Source: a virus
Reading direction: 5' to 3' (one strand)
Virus record (IMG/VR): IMGVR_UViG_3300034283_002160
Span: 1-63,953 of that record
DNA length: 63,953 nucleotides
A program made the position numbers and the translations under genes. The notes beneath the pieces were generated by a model. It was not told where the DNA came from and did no database searches. It saw nothing but the letters and a program-made list of their open reading frames with translations. Below, piece by piece: positions 12,986 through 22,738 of this stretch (its first letter is position 1; each line of letters starts with the position of its first letter).

Positions 12986-13687
12986 ATGGGCAGAAAGAAA
13001 AGTGATACTAACTATTTCACGCAAGACACCGAAGACGCAATTGTAGCGTACAATAACTCGAAAGATGTAACCTTTCGTCAGAAGATTTTCACGGATAAAA
13101 TCTATTATCCGTTCTACAAACTAGTAGAAAACATTATTCACACCTTTAGATTCTACTACACCGATGTGGAAGACCTAGAGGACTTAAAGCACGAGGTTAT
13201 CTCCCTACTTATTGAGGAGAAGATACATATGTTTGATTCAACCCGTGGTGCGAAAGCATACTCTTACTTCGGGACTATCGTCAAAAGGCATCTTATTAAC
13301 TATAACAATAAGAATTATAAGCGTTTAAAGTCTCTAGCACCGGTTGAAGACTTTAACGGCACCTATGACTTAGATACAGCCGATGTAAGACCTTACGCAT
13401 TTACACTCAGGCAGATCTTTGACATATATATCGAGAGGACTTATGATAAGTTAGATGACCTTTTTCCTAAAGAGTCCGACCGCAAGGTCGCTGATGCGAT
13501 ACTCATTCTCTTTAAGAAGCGTTATGATTTAGATATCTTCAAGAAGAAGGCTTTATATATTTATATCCGAGAGATGACAGGTACCGAGACTCCGTACCTC
13601 ACCAAAGTCATCAACGTACTCAAGACAGAATTCTACCAACTATACAACGGACTAGAAGAACAAGGATTAATTGATCTAAAAAACTAA
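12986..13687 (+). CDS. Late sigma factor, T4 gp55-like, 233 aa
   Basis: It has the size and pattern of phage late sigma factors. A region-2-like helical core carries DLEDLKHEVISLLIEE and ...SRGAKAYSYFGTIVKRHLIN-like residues (FDSTRGAKAYSYFG), the segment that in gp55 and sigma-70 binds RNA polymerase and melts the -10. No region 4 (-35 reader) is obvious. It is expected to direct host RNA polymerase to late genes, and the repeated TATTTATA motif is the candidate target. It lies at the border between early-type and structural genes, as a switch gene should. The assignment is by pattern, not by a search. Confidence 0.65.
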   Translation: MGRKKSDTNYFTQDTEDAIVAYNNSKDVTFRQKIFTDKIYYPFYKLVENIIHTFRFYYTDVEDLEDLKHEVISLLIEEKIHMFDSTRGAKAYSYFGTIVKRHLINYNNKNYKRLKSLAPVEDFNGTYDLDTADVRPYAFTLRQIFDIYIERTYDKLDDLFPKESDRKVADAILILFKKRYDLDIFKKKALYIYIREMTGTETPYLTKVINVLKTEFYQLYNGLEEQGLIDLKN

Positions 13688-13693
13688 CCTTTC

Positions 13694-13701
13694 TATTTAT
13701 A
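13694..13701 (+). promoter_or_regulatory. Candidate late promoter motif (baseplate operon)
   Basis: TATTTATA in context TTC-TATTTATA-AAGAAAAGG, 10 nt before the ATG of the first gene of the structural block. Confidence 0.6.
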
Positions 13702-13711
13702 AAGAAAAGGC

Positions 13712-14050
13712 ATGGCACTAGACAAGACTTTGTTTAAGGATAAGACTTTCTCCGACGTCTTAGAAGAGATATATAATAACTCAAAAAAGAAGGATAAGCA
13801 GATCACCGCTCTAATTGGAGAGCTTAAGCCGCTGGTTGAAAATATCGGTGACGCTACCCTAGTAGTCCCTATGATCGCTAACTACCTAGAGATAGGAGTT
13901 AAGAACGATGAAATGCTAGTAAAGATGCTCACCATAGTCCAGAGGATGGACAACGCTAAATCATCAGGCGATACTGCAGGGTTTGAGTTAGGTGCTGAAG
14001 AACTTGCACAGATTCTAGACCAGGCCAATGCCCTGGCACAGGAGAAGTAA
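13712..14050 (+). CDS. Conserved structural-region protein, 112 aa
   Basis: Helical, acidic protein, first gene of the baseplate block and joined to the spike gene by a TAATG overlap. Small helical proteins in this position are seen in marine T4-like phages, but I cannot name the function. It could be a baseplate hub component or chaperone. Confidence 0.6.
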   Translation: MALDKTLFKDKTFSDVLEEIYNNSKKKDKQITALIGELKPLVENIGDATLVVPMIANYLEIGVKNDEMLVKMLTIVQRMDNAKSSGDTAGFELGAEELAQILDQANALAQEK

Positions 14051-15159
14051 TGGTTGATACTAGAAATAGCTTAGGCTTATTCGTTAGGTCAGCAAACCCA
14101 GCAGTAGCTAGAGGATCTAAACAAGCTTTCCAAGCCGGGAGAGTTGTAAAAGTTAACCTCGATCCAAACTTTCCCGATTTAGTAGGAAGCGTACATTATA
14201 AGATTCTCGGAAAAGTAACTGACAATCTACCCGCCGAGCAGTACCCCATCGCTTTTCCTCTCCAGTCTCATATCAGACACCTGCCGCTAGTTAACGAAAT
14301 CGTACTTTTAGTTTCAGCAGCATCAAAAAATCTAGATAGTTTAGCTATTAGTAAAACGGTCTACTACTTAGATGTAGTAAATATATGGAACTCTCCTCAT
14401 TTTACTGGCTTCCCCGAAGACACATCTTCCGACCCCAAGCTCGGGGAGTACTTTGAGGAAAAAGTAGATATAAATCCAATGCTACCATACGAAGGAGATG
14501 TCATACTAGAAGGTAGAAACGGGCAATCACTTAGACTCTCTCAGACAGTACCTAATCTCACGCCCTGGGGAGGTACAGTGAAAGGAGACCCTATAACCAT
14601 TCTGAGTAACGGACAGGTAGCAACTACAAACGGGTTTGAGTTTATTACTGAAAATATAAACGAGGATTTTAGTTCAATATATTTAACTTCAACTCAAACA
14701 ATCCCCTTAGTAGAGAGCAGCGTTAACAGAAAATCATACTCTCAAAAACCAACTGAGACTAAAGCCTACAAAGGTAACCAGGTACTGCTTAGTAGCGGTA
14801 GAATTTACCTAAACGCCTCTACTGACCACATACTACTATCCTCCCCTCTATCAATAGGACTATCAGGAGATACGATTAACATCGATTCCACTAGCACCAC
14901 TATTATTGAGGCAAATAAAATTGAGCTAGGGAAAAACGCTCAAGAACCTGTACTCCTCGGGAGTAGAACTACCGCACTACTTGAAGATCTACTCAATCAA
15001 CTCTTATCTTTATCAATTGATTTGCAAGCTGCAATCTCTCTACCAACCGGAGGGCCGATAGTTCAGCTACAGAAAGCAGGAGTTGATATGGCAAGTAAAG
15101 TAAGCACGCTGAAAGGGCAGCTTGAAGGTTTAAAGTCGAAAAAAACCTTTACAAAGTAA
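14050..15159 (+). CDS. Baseplate central spike / hub protein, gp5-like without lysozyme, 369 aa
   Basis: An N-terminal OB-like region (AGRVVKVNLDPNFPDLVG...) is followed by a repetitive beta segment (YLNASTDHILLSSPLSIGL, INIDSTSTTIIEANKIELG), typical of the gp5/VgrG spike with its intertwined beta-helix. A helical tail follows. The lysozyme domain of T4 gp5 is absent. The protein is expected to form the membrane-puncturing tip. It is flanked by other baseplate genes and ends in a TAATG overlap. Confidence 0.65.
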   Translation: MVDTRNSLGLFVRSANPAVARGSKQAFQAGRVVKVNLDPNFPDLVGSVHYKILGKVTDNLPAEQYPIAFPLQSHIRHLPLVNEIVLLVSAASKNLDSLAISKTVYYLDVVNIWNSPHFTGFPEDTSSDPKLGEYFEEKVDINPMLPYEGDVILEGRNGQSLRLSQTVPNLTPWGGTVKGDPITILSNGQVATTNGFEFITENINEDFSSIYLTSTQTIPLVESSVNRKSYSQKPTETKAYKGNQVLLSSGRIYLNASTDHILLSSPLSIGLSGDTINIDSTSTTIIEANKIELGKNAQEPVLLGSRTTALLEDLLNQLLSLSIDLQAAISLPTGGPIVQLQKAGVDMASKVSTLKGQLEGLKSKKTFTK

Positions 15160-15923
15160 TGGCACTACAGGGTTTATTTGGAGTACTTCTAAGCCAGCGT
15201 GCTAAGCTAGAGCAGACCGTCATCTCACAGCTCAGTGTTTTATTAGAGCCCTATCAAGAGTTTTTAGATTCTACAAAGGACCCTGAAAGCCTTAGACAAT
15301 TCTGTCCCACACCAGAACAGCTCCTGATACTGATAGCAACCAAAGATAACATAGAGAGCTCAGTAATAGCATTACAGCGGAGAGTCACTTCCCTACAGAC
15401 CATCTTACAGCGAGTGCAGGTAGTTTTGATAGCTATACCTCCGATTATCACTATTATAAAAGCCCTACCCACTCCTAATCAGTTTACTACTACAGGCTTT
15501 GTTCTCACCCTTGGTGATAGACTGGAGAAGGTAAAAGAGCTCTCGCAAAAATACCGTGGAGAGGTTGCTGCAGGAACCTTCGTACTATCTACGATTAACA
15601 GCACCTTTGCTACGATTCTAGGACTATTGCAGAGCTTAGATAGAATAATCGAGATTTGTGCCCCCAACCTTGTTAGTGAAAATGAAGAAATTAGAGCACT
15701 CTCTCAATCCCTTAATCAATCCATCACCCAGTTTAACAATTCCTACAAAGAGTATAAAATAGAGATAAGGATAGTGGATAGGCAAGCCGTAGCTCCGCAG
15801 CGCTACGCAGTAGCTATCGACCGGTTAGGGGTAGTGGTGCTAGAGGGTAGACCGTCCTTTAGCTCATCAACACAAGTACTTGTAGATGAAATTAAGTTTA
15901 GAATTGATCAACTAATTATCTAA
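15159..15923 (+). CDS. Helical baseplate-region protein, 254 aa
   Basis: Long predicted helices, with a central hydrophobic stretch (VVLIAIPPIITIIKALP, about residues 88-104) that could be a membrane-active or buried segment. It is tightly coupled to the spike gene. The length and a central hydrophobic patch allow a tape-measure-cap or hub role (gp27/gp29 neighbourhood in T4), but no family is recognised. Confidence 0.5.
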   Translation: MALQGLFGVLLSQRAKLEQTVISQLSVLLEPYQEFLDSTKDPESLRQFCPTPEQLLILIATKDNIESSVIALQRRVTSLQTILQRVQVVLIAIPPIITIIKALPTPNQFTTTGFVLTLGDRLEKVKELSQKYRGEVAAGTFVLSTINSTFATILGLLQSLDRIIEICAPNLVSENEEIRALSQSLNQSITQFNNSYKEYKIEIRIVDRQAVAPQRYAVAIDRLGVVVLEGRPSFSSSTQVLVDEIKFRIDQLII

Positions 15924-15926
15924 ATC

Positions 15927-15934
15927 TATTTATA
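15927..15934 (+). promoter_or_regulatory. Candidate late promoter motif, only 3 nt from an ATG
   Basis: CTATTTATAATT-ATG. If this motif works like a -10 box, the transcript would start at or after the start codon. Confidence 0.35.
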
Positions 15935-15937
15935 ATT

Positions 15938-16411
15938 ATGAAAGCCAGTGAATTTAAAGAAATAATTAAAGAGGCAGTAAGAGAAGCTATTCAAGAGGAG
16001 TTAAAAACCATCCTCTCTGAAGCAGTGCATACCCCTAAGTCCTCAGTCTCTAGTCCTGCTTTTGAGAGCGTTTACCAAGCACCCAAGCAGCAACCCTTGC
16101 AGTTTACAAGCGGTAATCCGCTTATGGAAGCACTTAATATGACAAGCAGAGCCATGACTTCTGAAGACTACCAGAGCGGTAATACTCAGTCACCGAGCAC
16201 CGTTAGAGCTAATATGTCTGAGATGTTTGCAGGTAGTTCTTACTCCGCCAAACCGACTTACAAACCAGTCTCTGAAGACCCCAGGGCAGTAGCATCAGCA
16301 ATCGCTGCAGCACCTAAAGTAGGATTAGATCTCTCTCAGTTGGGTTTTGTTAACAAAGCAGCCGCTATCGTAAAGCTAGCTGATAAGAAGAGCCAACCAT
16401 ATGGCTTTTAA
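15938..16411 (+). CDS. Protein with cleavage-type N-terminal helix, 157 aa
   Basis: A long amphipathic N-terminal helix (MKASEFKEIIKEAVREAIQE...) ends in ILSE|A at about residue 30, matching the I/L-x-E rule. The rest is Ser/Pro/Gln-rich and probably flexible. It lies between two baseplate genes and overlaps the gp25-like gene by 11 nt. It may be an internal head protein or a baseplate accessory; unrecognised. Confidence 0.6.
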   Translation: MKASEFKEIIKEAVREAIQEELKTILSEAVHTPKSSVSSPAFESVYQAPKQQPLQFTSGNPLMEALNMTSRAMTSEDYQSGNTQSPSTVRANMSEMFAGSSYSAKPTYKPVSEDPRAVASAIAAAPKVGLDLSQLGFVNKAAAIVKLADKKSQPYGF

Positions 16412-16811
16412 CGTACGTAGGATTAACCCACTCGATCTACAGCCTAGAAAAGCTGTAGGAGTAGCTCTCCCCTTCCAGGGCAGAGCTGTTTTTAACTCTA
16501 CCTACACCACTAAAGATGCCACCAGGACAAATTTAATAAATTTCTTTTTAACAGGGCAGAATGAGAGAGTTTTTAATCCTAGATTTGGATCTGGAATTAG
16601 AAATTTACTTTTTGAAAACTTAACTCAAGAGAGTATTGATATTGCTACCGAGAATATTACGCAAGGCTTGCAGATATATTTCCCGCAGGTCGAGATAAGG
16701 AATTTGCAATTAGTTCCAATTTACGATGAAAACCTTGTAAACTTTGAGCTAAAATACGCTATTAGAGAGACGGGAATAACTGACGAGCTTACAATAAATT
16801 TTGAACTATAA
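16401..16811 (+). CDS. gp25: Baseplate wedge protein, gp25-like, 136 aa
   Basis: It matches the compact gp25/lysozyme-like wedge family: FRGRAVFNST-like opening (FQGRAVFNSTYTTKDATRTN), the central NPRFGSGIRNLLFE motif and C-terminal ...LVNFELKYAIRETG. In T4 and contractile injection systems this protein clamps the gp6 wedge dimer and contacts the first sheath ring. Usual length is about 130 aa, as here. It is coupled to the gp6-like gene by a TAATG overlap, the standard neighbour. Confidence 0.88.
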   Translation: MAFNVRRINPLDLQPRKAVGVALPFQGRAVFNSTYTTKDATRTNLINFFLTGQNERVFNPRFGSGIRNLLFENLTQESIDIATENITQGLQIYFPQVEIRNLQLVPIYDENLVNFELKYAIRETGITDELTINFEL

Positions 16812-18640
16812 TGGCAGAGGAAAGAGACATAAAGTACATTAACAAGTCGTTTAGTAGCTTCAAACAAGAGCTAATAAACTACACTAAGAATTACTTCCCA
16901 GACACATACAACGATTTCTCACCAACTTCGCCCGGTACGATGTTTATAGAGATGGCTGCTTACGTAGGAGATGTACTAGCCTTCTACCAAGACACCCAGC
17001 TACAAGAAACCTACCTACAGTACGCCCAGGAAAGTAAGAACCTTTACGCACTCGCATATGCGATGGGATACCGTCCAAAAGTAAGCACAGCATCACAAGT
17101 GATTCTAGATGTTTACCAAACTGTACCTGCTAAGCTAGTAGGAGGCCAGCAAGTACCTAATTACGACCAAGCTCTAACAGTACTAGGCAACACACAACTT
17201 CAGTCAACTACAGGGTCTCCTGTAAAGTTTTTAATTGAGGATACAGTAAACTTCGGATTTTCAAGCTCCTACGATCCAACTGAAGTTAGTATCGACTCAT
17301 CAACCGGCAATACGATTAATCTTTTTCTACTAAAAAAACAAGTAAAAGCTATCTCTGCAGAAGTAAAGACCCTAACCCTGCCAGTAGGTGCGCCTGAGAA
17401 GTTTAAGACTGTAAATATAACTGATGATAATATCTTAGGTGTTTTAGACATCGTGGAGACCGGGAATACCAGATGGTACGAAGTACCTTATCTAGGTCAA
17501 GATACTACATTTGTAGAGCAGACGAATCTAAGCTCCGACGCCAGCACCACACCCTACAGCTTGCAGGTACAAAAAGTACCTCGAAGATTTGTTACCAGGT
17601 TTACGTCTACAGGCACTCTTCAGGTACAGTTCGGAGCAGGTACATCAGGACAGAGCGACTCCATAATAACACCAGACCCTACTAATGTAGGCTTAGGAGA
17701 TCAGATTATAGGTGTGTCAAAAATCGACACCGCCTATGATCCCTCCAACTTTATGTATACTGGAGCTTACGGATTAGCACCCGCAAACACAACTCTTACC
17801 ATCAGATATCTTACAGGCGGTGGTGTTGAAGCTAACGTACCTTCAGATACCATCACAACTATACTAGCCTCCTCAGTAACAGCAACTGTGACAGGTTCAG
17901 CAAATAGTCTCCTTTTTACAAATCCTAATCCTGCAGACGGTGGTAGGGATGGAGATACTTCTGAAGAAATCAGGCAAAACTCACTTAGAAGTTTTAACGA
18001 ACAGTTAAGAACAGTAACAAGAGATGATTATGCTATCCGCGCTCTTTCAATGCCTCCTAAATTTGGTACAGTAGCTAAAACTTATGTAACACAAGATCAG
18101 CTAACGAGTAGTAATTCTACGACTGATAGCATAATTGACAGTAATCCTCTTTCCCTATCTCTTTACATCCTATCATACGATGGGAATAAAAAACTCGCTA
18201 CATCTAGCGCTACTTTAAAGTCCAATTTAAAGACTTACTTAGGTCAGTATAAGATGATTACGGATGCAGTTAATATAAAAGATGCTTTTATAGTGAATAT
18301 AGGAATTACTTACGAGATTATAGTATTACCTAATTTTGCAGGAAGAGATGTACTATTTAACTGCACCAAAGTTCTTAAAGATTTTTTTGCAATAGAAAAA
18401 TGGAATATTAACCAAAGCATCAACCTATCTAGTCTCTTCCCGTTACTAGACAGAGTCAAAGGAGTCCAAACAGTCCAGAGTATACAAGTCACTAACAAGG
18501 TTGGAGGTAGCTACTCTCAGTACGGATACGATATCAAAGGAGCAACCAGAAACAATACCGTTTATCCCTCCTACGATCCCTGCATCTTTGAAGTAAAATT
18601 CCCAGACACCGATATAATCGGACGAGTAACTTCATTATAG
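16811..18640 (+). CDS. gp6: Baseplate wedge protein, gp6-like (baseplate J), 609 aa
   Basis: The N-terminus is characteristic (INYTKNYFPDTYNDFSPTSP then GTMFIEMAAYVGDVLAFYQD, about residues 22-62). The middle and C-terminus (GGRDGDTSEEIRQNSLRSF, TVTRDDYAIRALSM) match the baseplate_J/gp6 family. It forms the inner baseplate ring that changes shape on contraction. Length is close to T4 gp6 (660 aa). It directly follows gp25, as in other myoviruses. Confidence 0.88.
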   Translation: MAEERDIKYINKSFSSFKQELINYTKNYFPDTYNDFSPTSPGTMFIEMAAYVGDVLAFYQDTQLQETYLQYAQESKNLYALAYAMGYRPKVSTASQVILDVYQTVPAKLVGGQQVPNYDQALTVLGNTQLQSTTGSPVKFLIEDTVNFGFSSSYDPTEVSIDSSTGNTINLFLLKKQVKAISAEVKTLTLPVGAPEKFKTVNITDDNILGVLDIVETGNTRWYEVPYLGQDTTFVEQTNLSSDASTTPYSLQVQKVPRRFVTRFTSTGTLQVQFGAGTSGQSDSIITPDPTNVGLGDQIIGVSKIDTAYDPSNFMYTGAYGLAPANTTLTIRYLTGGGVEANVPSDTITTILASSVTATVTGSANSLLFTNPNPADGGRDGDTSEEIRQNSLRSFNEQLRTVTRDDYAIRALSMPPKFGTVAKTYVTQDQLTSSNSTTDSIIDSNPLSLSLYILSYDGNKKLATSSATLKSNLKTYLGQYKMITDAVNIKDAFIVNIGITYEIIVLPNFAGRDVLFNCTKVLKDFFAIEKWNINQSINLSSLFPLLDRVKGVQTVQSIQVTNKVGGSYSQYGYDIKGATRNNTVYPSYDPCIFEVKFPDTDIIGRVTSL

Positions 18641-18642
18641 GG

Positions 18643-18650
18643 TATTTATT
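18643..18650 (+). promoter_or_regulatory. Candidate late promoter motif (variant)
   Basis: TATTTATT, 7 nt before the ATG of the 18658 gene. Confidence 0.45.
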
Positions 18651-18657
18651 ATAAACT

Positions 18658-19824
18658 ATGGCAATCTATAGAATTTTTCCCGACAAAACAGCAACTCTCT
18701 ATTCAAGGTACCCGCTTTTCAATACCGGTCTTGATGAGATAATGGAAGTAGACTCCTACTTCGTAGGAGATATCGGGTATGTAGCTAGAACTGTCATAGC
18801 ATTTAATACCCAGGAGCAGAAAGATTTAATCAACAACGAGATATCTTCTTCTCTTGCAACTAAAGGACTTAATCTTCTTAATTTCTCTTCTTCATTAAGA
18901 GCATATTTAGCTGAAGGTAAAGAAGTTCCTATCGAGTATAAAGTAGAAGCTTATCCTCTGTTTGATAGCTGGGCTAGAGGAACCGGAAAGTTTGGCGATG
19001 TTCCTTATGCAACTGATGGAGTAACTTGGACCCTAACCAACCCCCCTACCAGCTGGACTAACCCTCCAGCAGCCAATACCACAGCTTCGTATTCCGGAAG
19101 CGGAGCTGTAGAGGGAGGACTATGGTACACCGGCTCCAACGGGATTAGCTTATATCATTCCCAAACCCATACCGTCAACTCTACCCACGACCTAGATATA
19201 GACGTTACTAATTCAGTAAAGCTACACTACTCTCATTCAATAGGTCAGACCCAATACGGTCTACCAAACAACGGTTTTATATTAAAGCTTACCGGAAGCT
19301 TAGAGTTTGGAACCGGGAGTTTAGTGTTTCAAACCAGTAGGAATATGTTCCTAAAGTACTTTTCCGCCACCACCCATACCATCTACCCGCCCGCTTTAGA
19401 GTTTAAATGGGACGATACTGTTAGGAGTACCACCTTAACTCAAGTCACGGATGATAACCCCGTCATCACTTTGAGCAATAATAAAGGCAACTACACTAAC
19501 GAAGGTAAGCAAAGATTCAGACTAAGTGTAAGGCCGAAGTACCCCACTAGAACCTTTGCAACTAGCTCAAGCTACCTAACAAATTATGTTCTTCCCGCCA
19601 CTTCGTACTGGGGCCTTAGAGATGAGAACACTGAAGAGATGGTAATAGATTTCGATACTACATTTACTAAAATTAGCGCTGATAATACCGGCAACTACTT
19701 TGATGTATATATGAGCGGCATTCAGCCTGAACGTCACTACAGGGTCCTTATTAAGACTGAGATCAGCGGTACTACTACTATAAATGATGGCTCAAATACT
19801 TTTAAAGTTGTAAGAAATGGCTGA
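18658..19824 (+). CDS. Baseplate/tail structural protein, 388 aa
   Basis: Beta-rich and rich in Ser/Thr/Gly/Asn. The region around residues 120-170 (TNPPTSWTNPPAANTT...) looks like a surface-exposed lectin-like or fibre-connector fold. It sits between gp6 and the large wedge protein, where T4 has gp7/gp8. I do not see clear gp8 motifs. It is a probable wedge or fibre-attachment subunit. Confidence 0.55.
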   Translation: MAIYRIFPDKTATLYSRYPLFNTGLDEIMEVDSYFVGDIGYVARTVIAFNTQEQKDLINNEISSSLATKGLNLLNFSSSLRAYLAEGKEVPIEYKVEAYPLFDSWARGTGKFGDVPYATDGVTWTLTNPPTSWTNPPAANTTASYSGSGAVEGGLWYTGSNGISLYHSQTHTVNSTHDLDIDVTNSVKLHYSHSIGQTQYGLPNNGFILKLTGSLEFGTGSLVFQTSRNMFLKYFSATTHTIYPPALEFKWDDTVRSTTLTQVTDDNPVITLSNNKGNYTNEGKQRFRLSVRPKYPTRTFATSSSYLTNYVLPATSYWGLRDENTEEMVIDFDTTFTKISADNTGNYFDVYMSGIQPERHYRVLIKTEISGTTTINDGSNTFKVVRNG

Positions 19825-20170
19825 AGAAGTACGTCTAAGTAGGACTGTTTTAGATCGCAATAAATTTAACGCAGTCGTTGACAGGTCTTTCAAAACCTTT
19901 GTAGAACCAGTTCCTGAACAGGATCCAGACACAGTACAAGAACTGTTTAGACTTTACGATAAGTTATTCTTTACTATTCCCATAAGGGGAGAAACCAACT
20001 CCCACGAACACCTAGTAAAGAGAAGCTCAGAAGTATACTCTTCTGAGGATAAGTCAGCTGAAATTCAACCCTTACTAGACGAGATTGCACAACTCCGTCA
20101 GGAGCTTTTAGAAAGCAGTACTGAAATAGTAAAACTTAGTGCACAGGCAGTTCAACAATCAGAAGTCTAA
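19817..20170 (+). CDS. Baseplate-region coiled-coil protein, 117 aa
   Basis: It overlaps the previous gene by 8 nt and the next by TAATG. The C-terminal third is a coiled coil (LDEIAQLRQELLESSTEIVK). It is probably a small structural linker. Unrecognised. Confidence 0.55.
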   Translation: MAEEVRLSRTVLDRNKFNAVVDRSFKTFVEPVPEQDPDTVQELFRLYDKLFFTIPIRGETNSHEHLVKRSSEVYSSEDKSAEIQPLLDEIAQLRQELLESSTEIVKLSAQAVQQSEV

Positions 20171-22719
20171 TGGCAGAAACTACATACATATTAACTGAAG
20201 AAGTTCCAAATGTAGAAGGAATTAACAGCTACTCAGCCGAAGATACAGGGTTAGTAGATCAGTATATTATTAATTCTGAGTTTAACTCTACAACTGACCT
20301 TATCGAGCTATCGATATACGCTCAAGACAACACCCTACTCCAGTTAATCCCAAACTACACCGGGTATAAAGAGCTAGGTAACTCAGCAAGCGCAGGTAAG
20401 GAAGGAACTAGCGTTCTCTATATTGACCCTATTCAAGATAGTCAAACTCTAGGTTACAACCAAGGAGGAGTCTCTTTACTCTACAACTTCTTAAGAAACA
20501 TCTCAGATGTAAGCCTATTCATTTCAGAAATTTCTCCCGATAGAACGGAAATAAAAGCTAAGACTCTAGAAGAAGTCCCCGAGCTGTTGCTTGCTATAGC
20601 TGAGCTTCAAAAAAAGCTAAATACATCAACCTACTTTTACGACTTTAGGTTAAATTTTTTAAACGGCACCCTTTTAATAGGGATAAATGTAAATGTAGAT
20701 AGCGATAGAAACATCGTAATAAAGCTCTACGAACCCCTGCCAGCTTCAATTAACACTAAAGTAAACTTTAGATTAGTAGAAGTAGTAAGCGATAGTGTAA
20801 ATTACAGTATTGAAGCTGTAACGCAGCCGGATGCAGAAGTATTCCCCATACTGAGAGGTCCCAACTTCACATCAGAACTTGATGGACAATCAGCTCAACC
20901 AACTGAATTTCTAGATTATAATCAACTATATCTCTTTCCAGTTACTAGTAGTTACTACAGGTTATTAAATCAAGTAAGTCAGAGCGGAGCCGAAATTAAT
21001 ATTGACTATGCTGACTACAATAACTTCGTTCACTTCTCCTCAGCTCAAGAGAGGTTAAACAATTTTGCATATAAACTTGAATTAATACAAACTTACACTA
21101 GTGCATCTAACGCAATCAGTACAGCACTCAGCACAACCGCATCCCTAGCTTCCTCTACAAGCGTAACGTTCTACCAAAACTTAGTTAAGGGCGTAATAGA
21201 GAAATTTGATGGGTACGATAACTACCTATTTTTTGAAAGCTCTAGCTCTACTTGGCCAAAATCAGGAAGCACCTTACCGTACGTAAACTTTCCAGTTAGC
21301 AACGCCACAGCGATTAACTGGTTTAATTCACAGTCACTAGTCGCCTCACTTTATGATGAGGTAAATCAGAGTAGCCTAGTCTACACGGTTCCTGAATTTA
21401 TTAGACAAGACACTTCTAATGCTCCGTATTCATTATTCTTAAATATGCTGGGACAGCATTTTGATAGCTTATGGGTATATGCTAGAGCTGTAACCGATAA
21501 GTACAATGCTGATAATAGAATAGACTACGGGATATCAAAAGACCTAATAGGGGAGGTACTGAAGAGCTTTGGAGTTAAACTTTATAGCTCAAATTTTTCA
21601 ATCGCTAATTTAAGCTCGCTATTCTTAGGTGAGTTTTACGATAGCGGATCCGAGCAGATAAGTTCATTTGTAACTGCATCAAACCTCCCCACACCCGATA
21701 GAGATCTGCTTGCAGAGACTTACAAAAGAATCTACCACAACTTACCTTACCTTATTAAATCAAAAGGTACTGAAAGAGGTTTAAGAGCCCTTATCAATTG
21801 TTTCGGTATTCCAAGTGGGTCACTTCAAGTAAGAACTTACGGAGGTGTAAATACTCTAACCCCCACCCCCTACTTCGGACCTACTGCACTGACCGGCAGT
21901 AATATCAGGCTAGACAACACCGGAAGCATTACCTCAGGAAACACTCTATCATACTATTCTACAATTCAGCAAAACAGTAAGAAGTATACTCAAGATCTAA
22001 ACATCGTAGAGGTAGGATTCTCTCCCGCTTACAATTTAGATAATTTTATAAGCAGCAGTATAACTTCGAGCTTTGATTTAGATCAATACATTGGTGACCC
22101 TAGGTACCTATACCAACCCGGATATAATAACGATACGTACGGAAATTTAAACAGAGTAGCAGAAACAATACTCTCAGGCTCTTCAGCCTACGACGTACGT
22201 GACTTCGTGAGGTTAATAAAATTCTTCGATAATCAACTTTTTAAGATGGTTAAAGATTTTGTACCTGCCCGGGATATCACATCCTCGGGTATAATTATAA
22301 AACCTCATATCCTAAACAGAAGCAAGGTAAAATCCGTGCAATCCTCAGGAACAAGACCTGAATACACAGGTTCGATAGATACTGCATTTATCACAGGATC
22401 AAACGGAGGAGTGCTAGCTGACTACAGCACCGCCCACAGTCAAAGTCTGCGAACTCCATCAGGGCTATTAGTAAAGGTCTTTAATGCTAATGAAGAGACT
22501 ATCAACGGTGAATTAGGGGGATCAAATTTAAGATTATATACCGGTAGTTTAAATCCCAATAATCCGTTTAAAAAGTTAGAACAGCCCCTTTTAACTTTTG
22601 ATATTATTAACACAACCAGCCCAACATCATTAGCGGGCAGTATTCCAGCTGGAGATATTTATATCTGGATTGAATCTAACACAATCCTCTCAGAAGAACC
22701 GCCAGCTCCCCCAGCCTAA
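20170..22719 (+). CDS. Large baseplate wedge-type protein, 849 aa
   Basis: A motif at about residues 520-560 (IYHNLPYLIKSKGTERGLRA and LINCFGIPSGSLQVRTYGG) is shared by P2 gpI-like and T4 gp7-region tail proteins and lies at the inner wedge. The rest is beta-rich and Ser/Thr-rich, with an Asn/Tyr-rich C-terminal part ending in a Pro-rich tail (EEPPAPPA). By position and size it stands in for T4 gp7 (1032 aa). The exact equivalence is inference. Confidence 0.6.
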   Translation: MAETTYILTEEVPNVEGINSYSAEDTGLVDQYIINSEFNSTTDLIELSIYAQDNTLLQLIPNYTGYKELGNSASAGKEGTSVLYIDPIQDSQTLGYNQGGVSLLYNFLRNISDVSLFISEISPDRTEIKAKTLEEVPELLLAIAELQKKLNTSTYFYDFRLNFLNGTLLIGINVNVDSDRNIVIKLYEPLPASINTKVNFRLVEVVSDSVNYSIEAVTQPDAEVFPILRGPNFTSELDGQSAQPTEFLDYNQLYLFPVTSSYYRLLNQVSQSGAEINIDYADYNNFVHFSSAQERLNNFAYKLELIQTYTSASNAISTALSTTASLASSTSVTFYQNLVKGVIEKFDGYDNYLFFESSSSTWPKSGSTLPYVNFPVSNATAINWFNSQSLVASLYDEVNQSSLVYTVPEFIRQDTSNAPYSLFLNMLGQHFDSLWVYARAVTDKYNADNRIDYGISKDLIGEVLKSFGVKLYSSNFSIANLSSLFLGEFYDSGSEQISSFVTASNLPTPDRDLLAETYKRIYHNLPYLIKSKGTERGLRALINCFGIPSGSLQVRTYGGVNTLTPTPYFGPTALTGSNIRLDNTGSITSGNTLSYYSTIQQNSKKYTQDLNIVEVGFSPAYNLDNFISSSITSSFDLDQYIGDPRYLYQPGYNNDTYGNLNRVAETILSGSSAYDVRDFVRLIKFFDNQLFKMVKDFVPARDITSSGIIIKPHILNRSKVKSVQSSGTRPEYTGSIDTAFITGSNGGVLADYSTAHSQSLRTPSGLLVKVFNANEETINGELGGSNLRLYTGSLNPNNPFKKLEQPLLTFDIINTTSPTSLAGSIPAGDIYIWIESNTILSEEPPAPPA

Positions 22720-22738
22720 GCATAAAGAGTAAACATAA

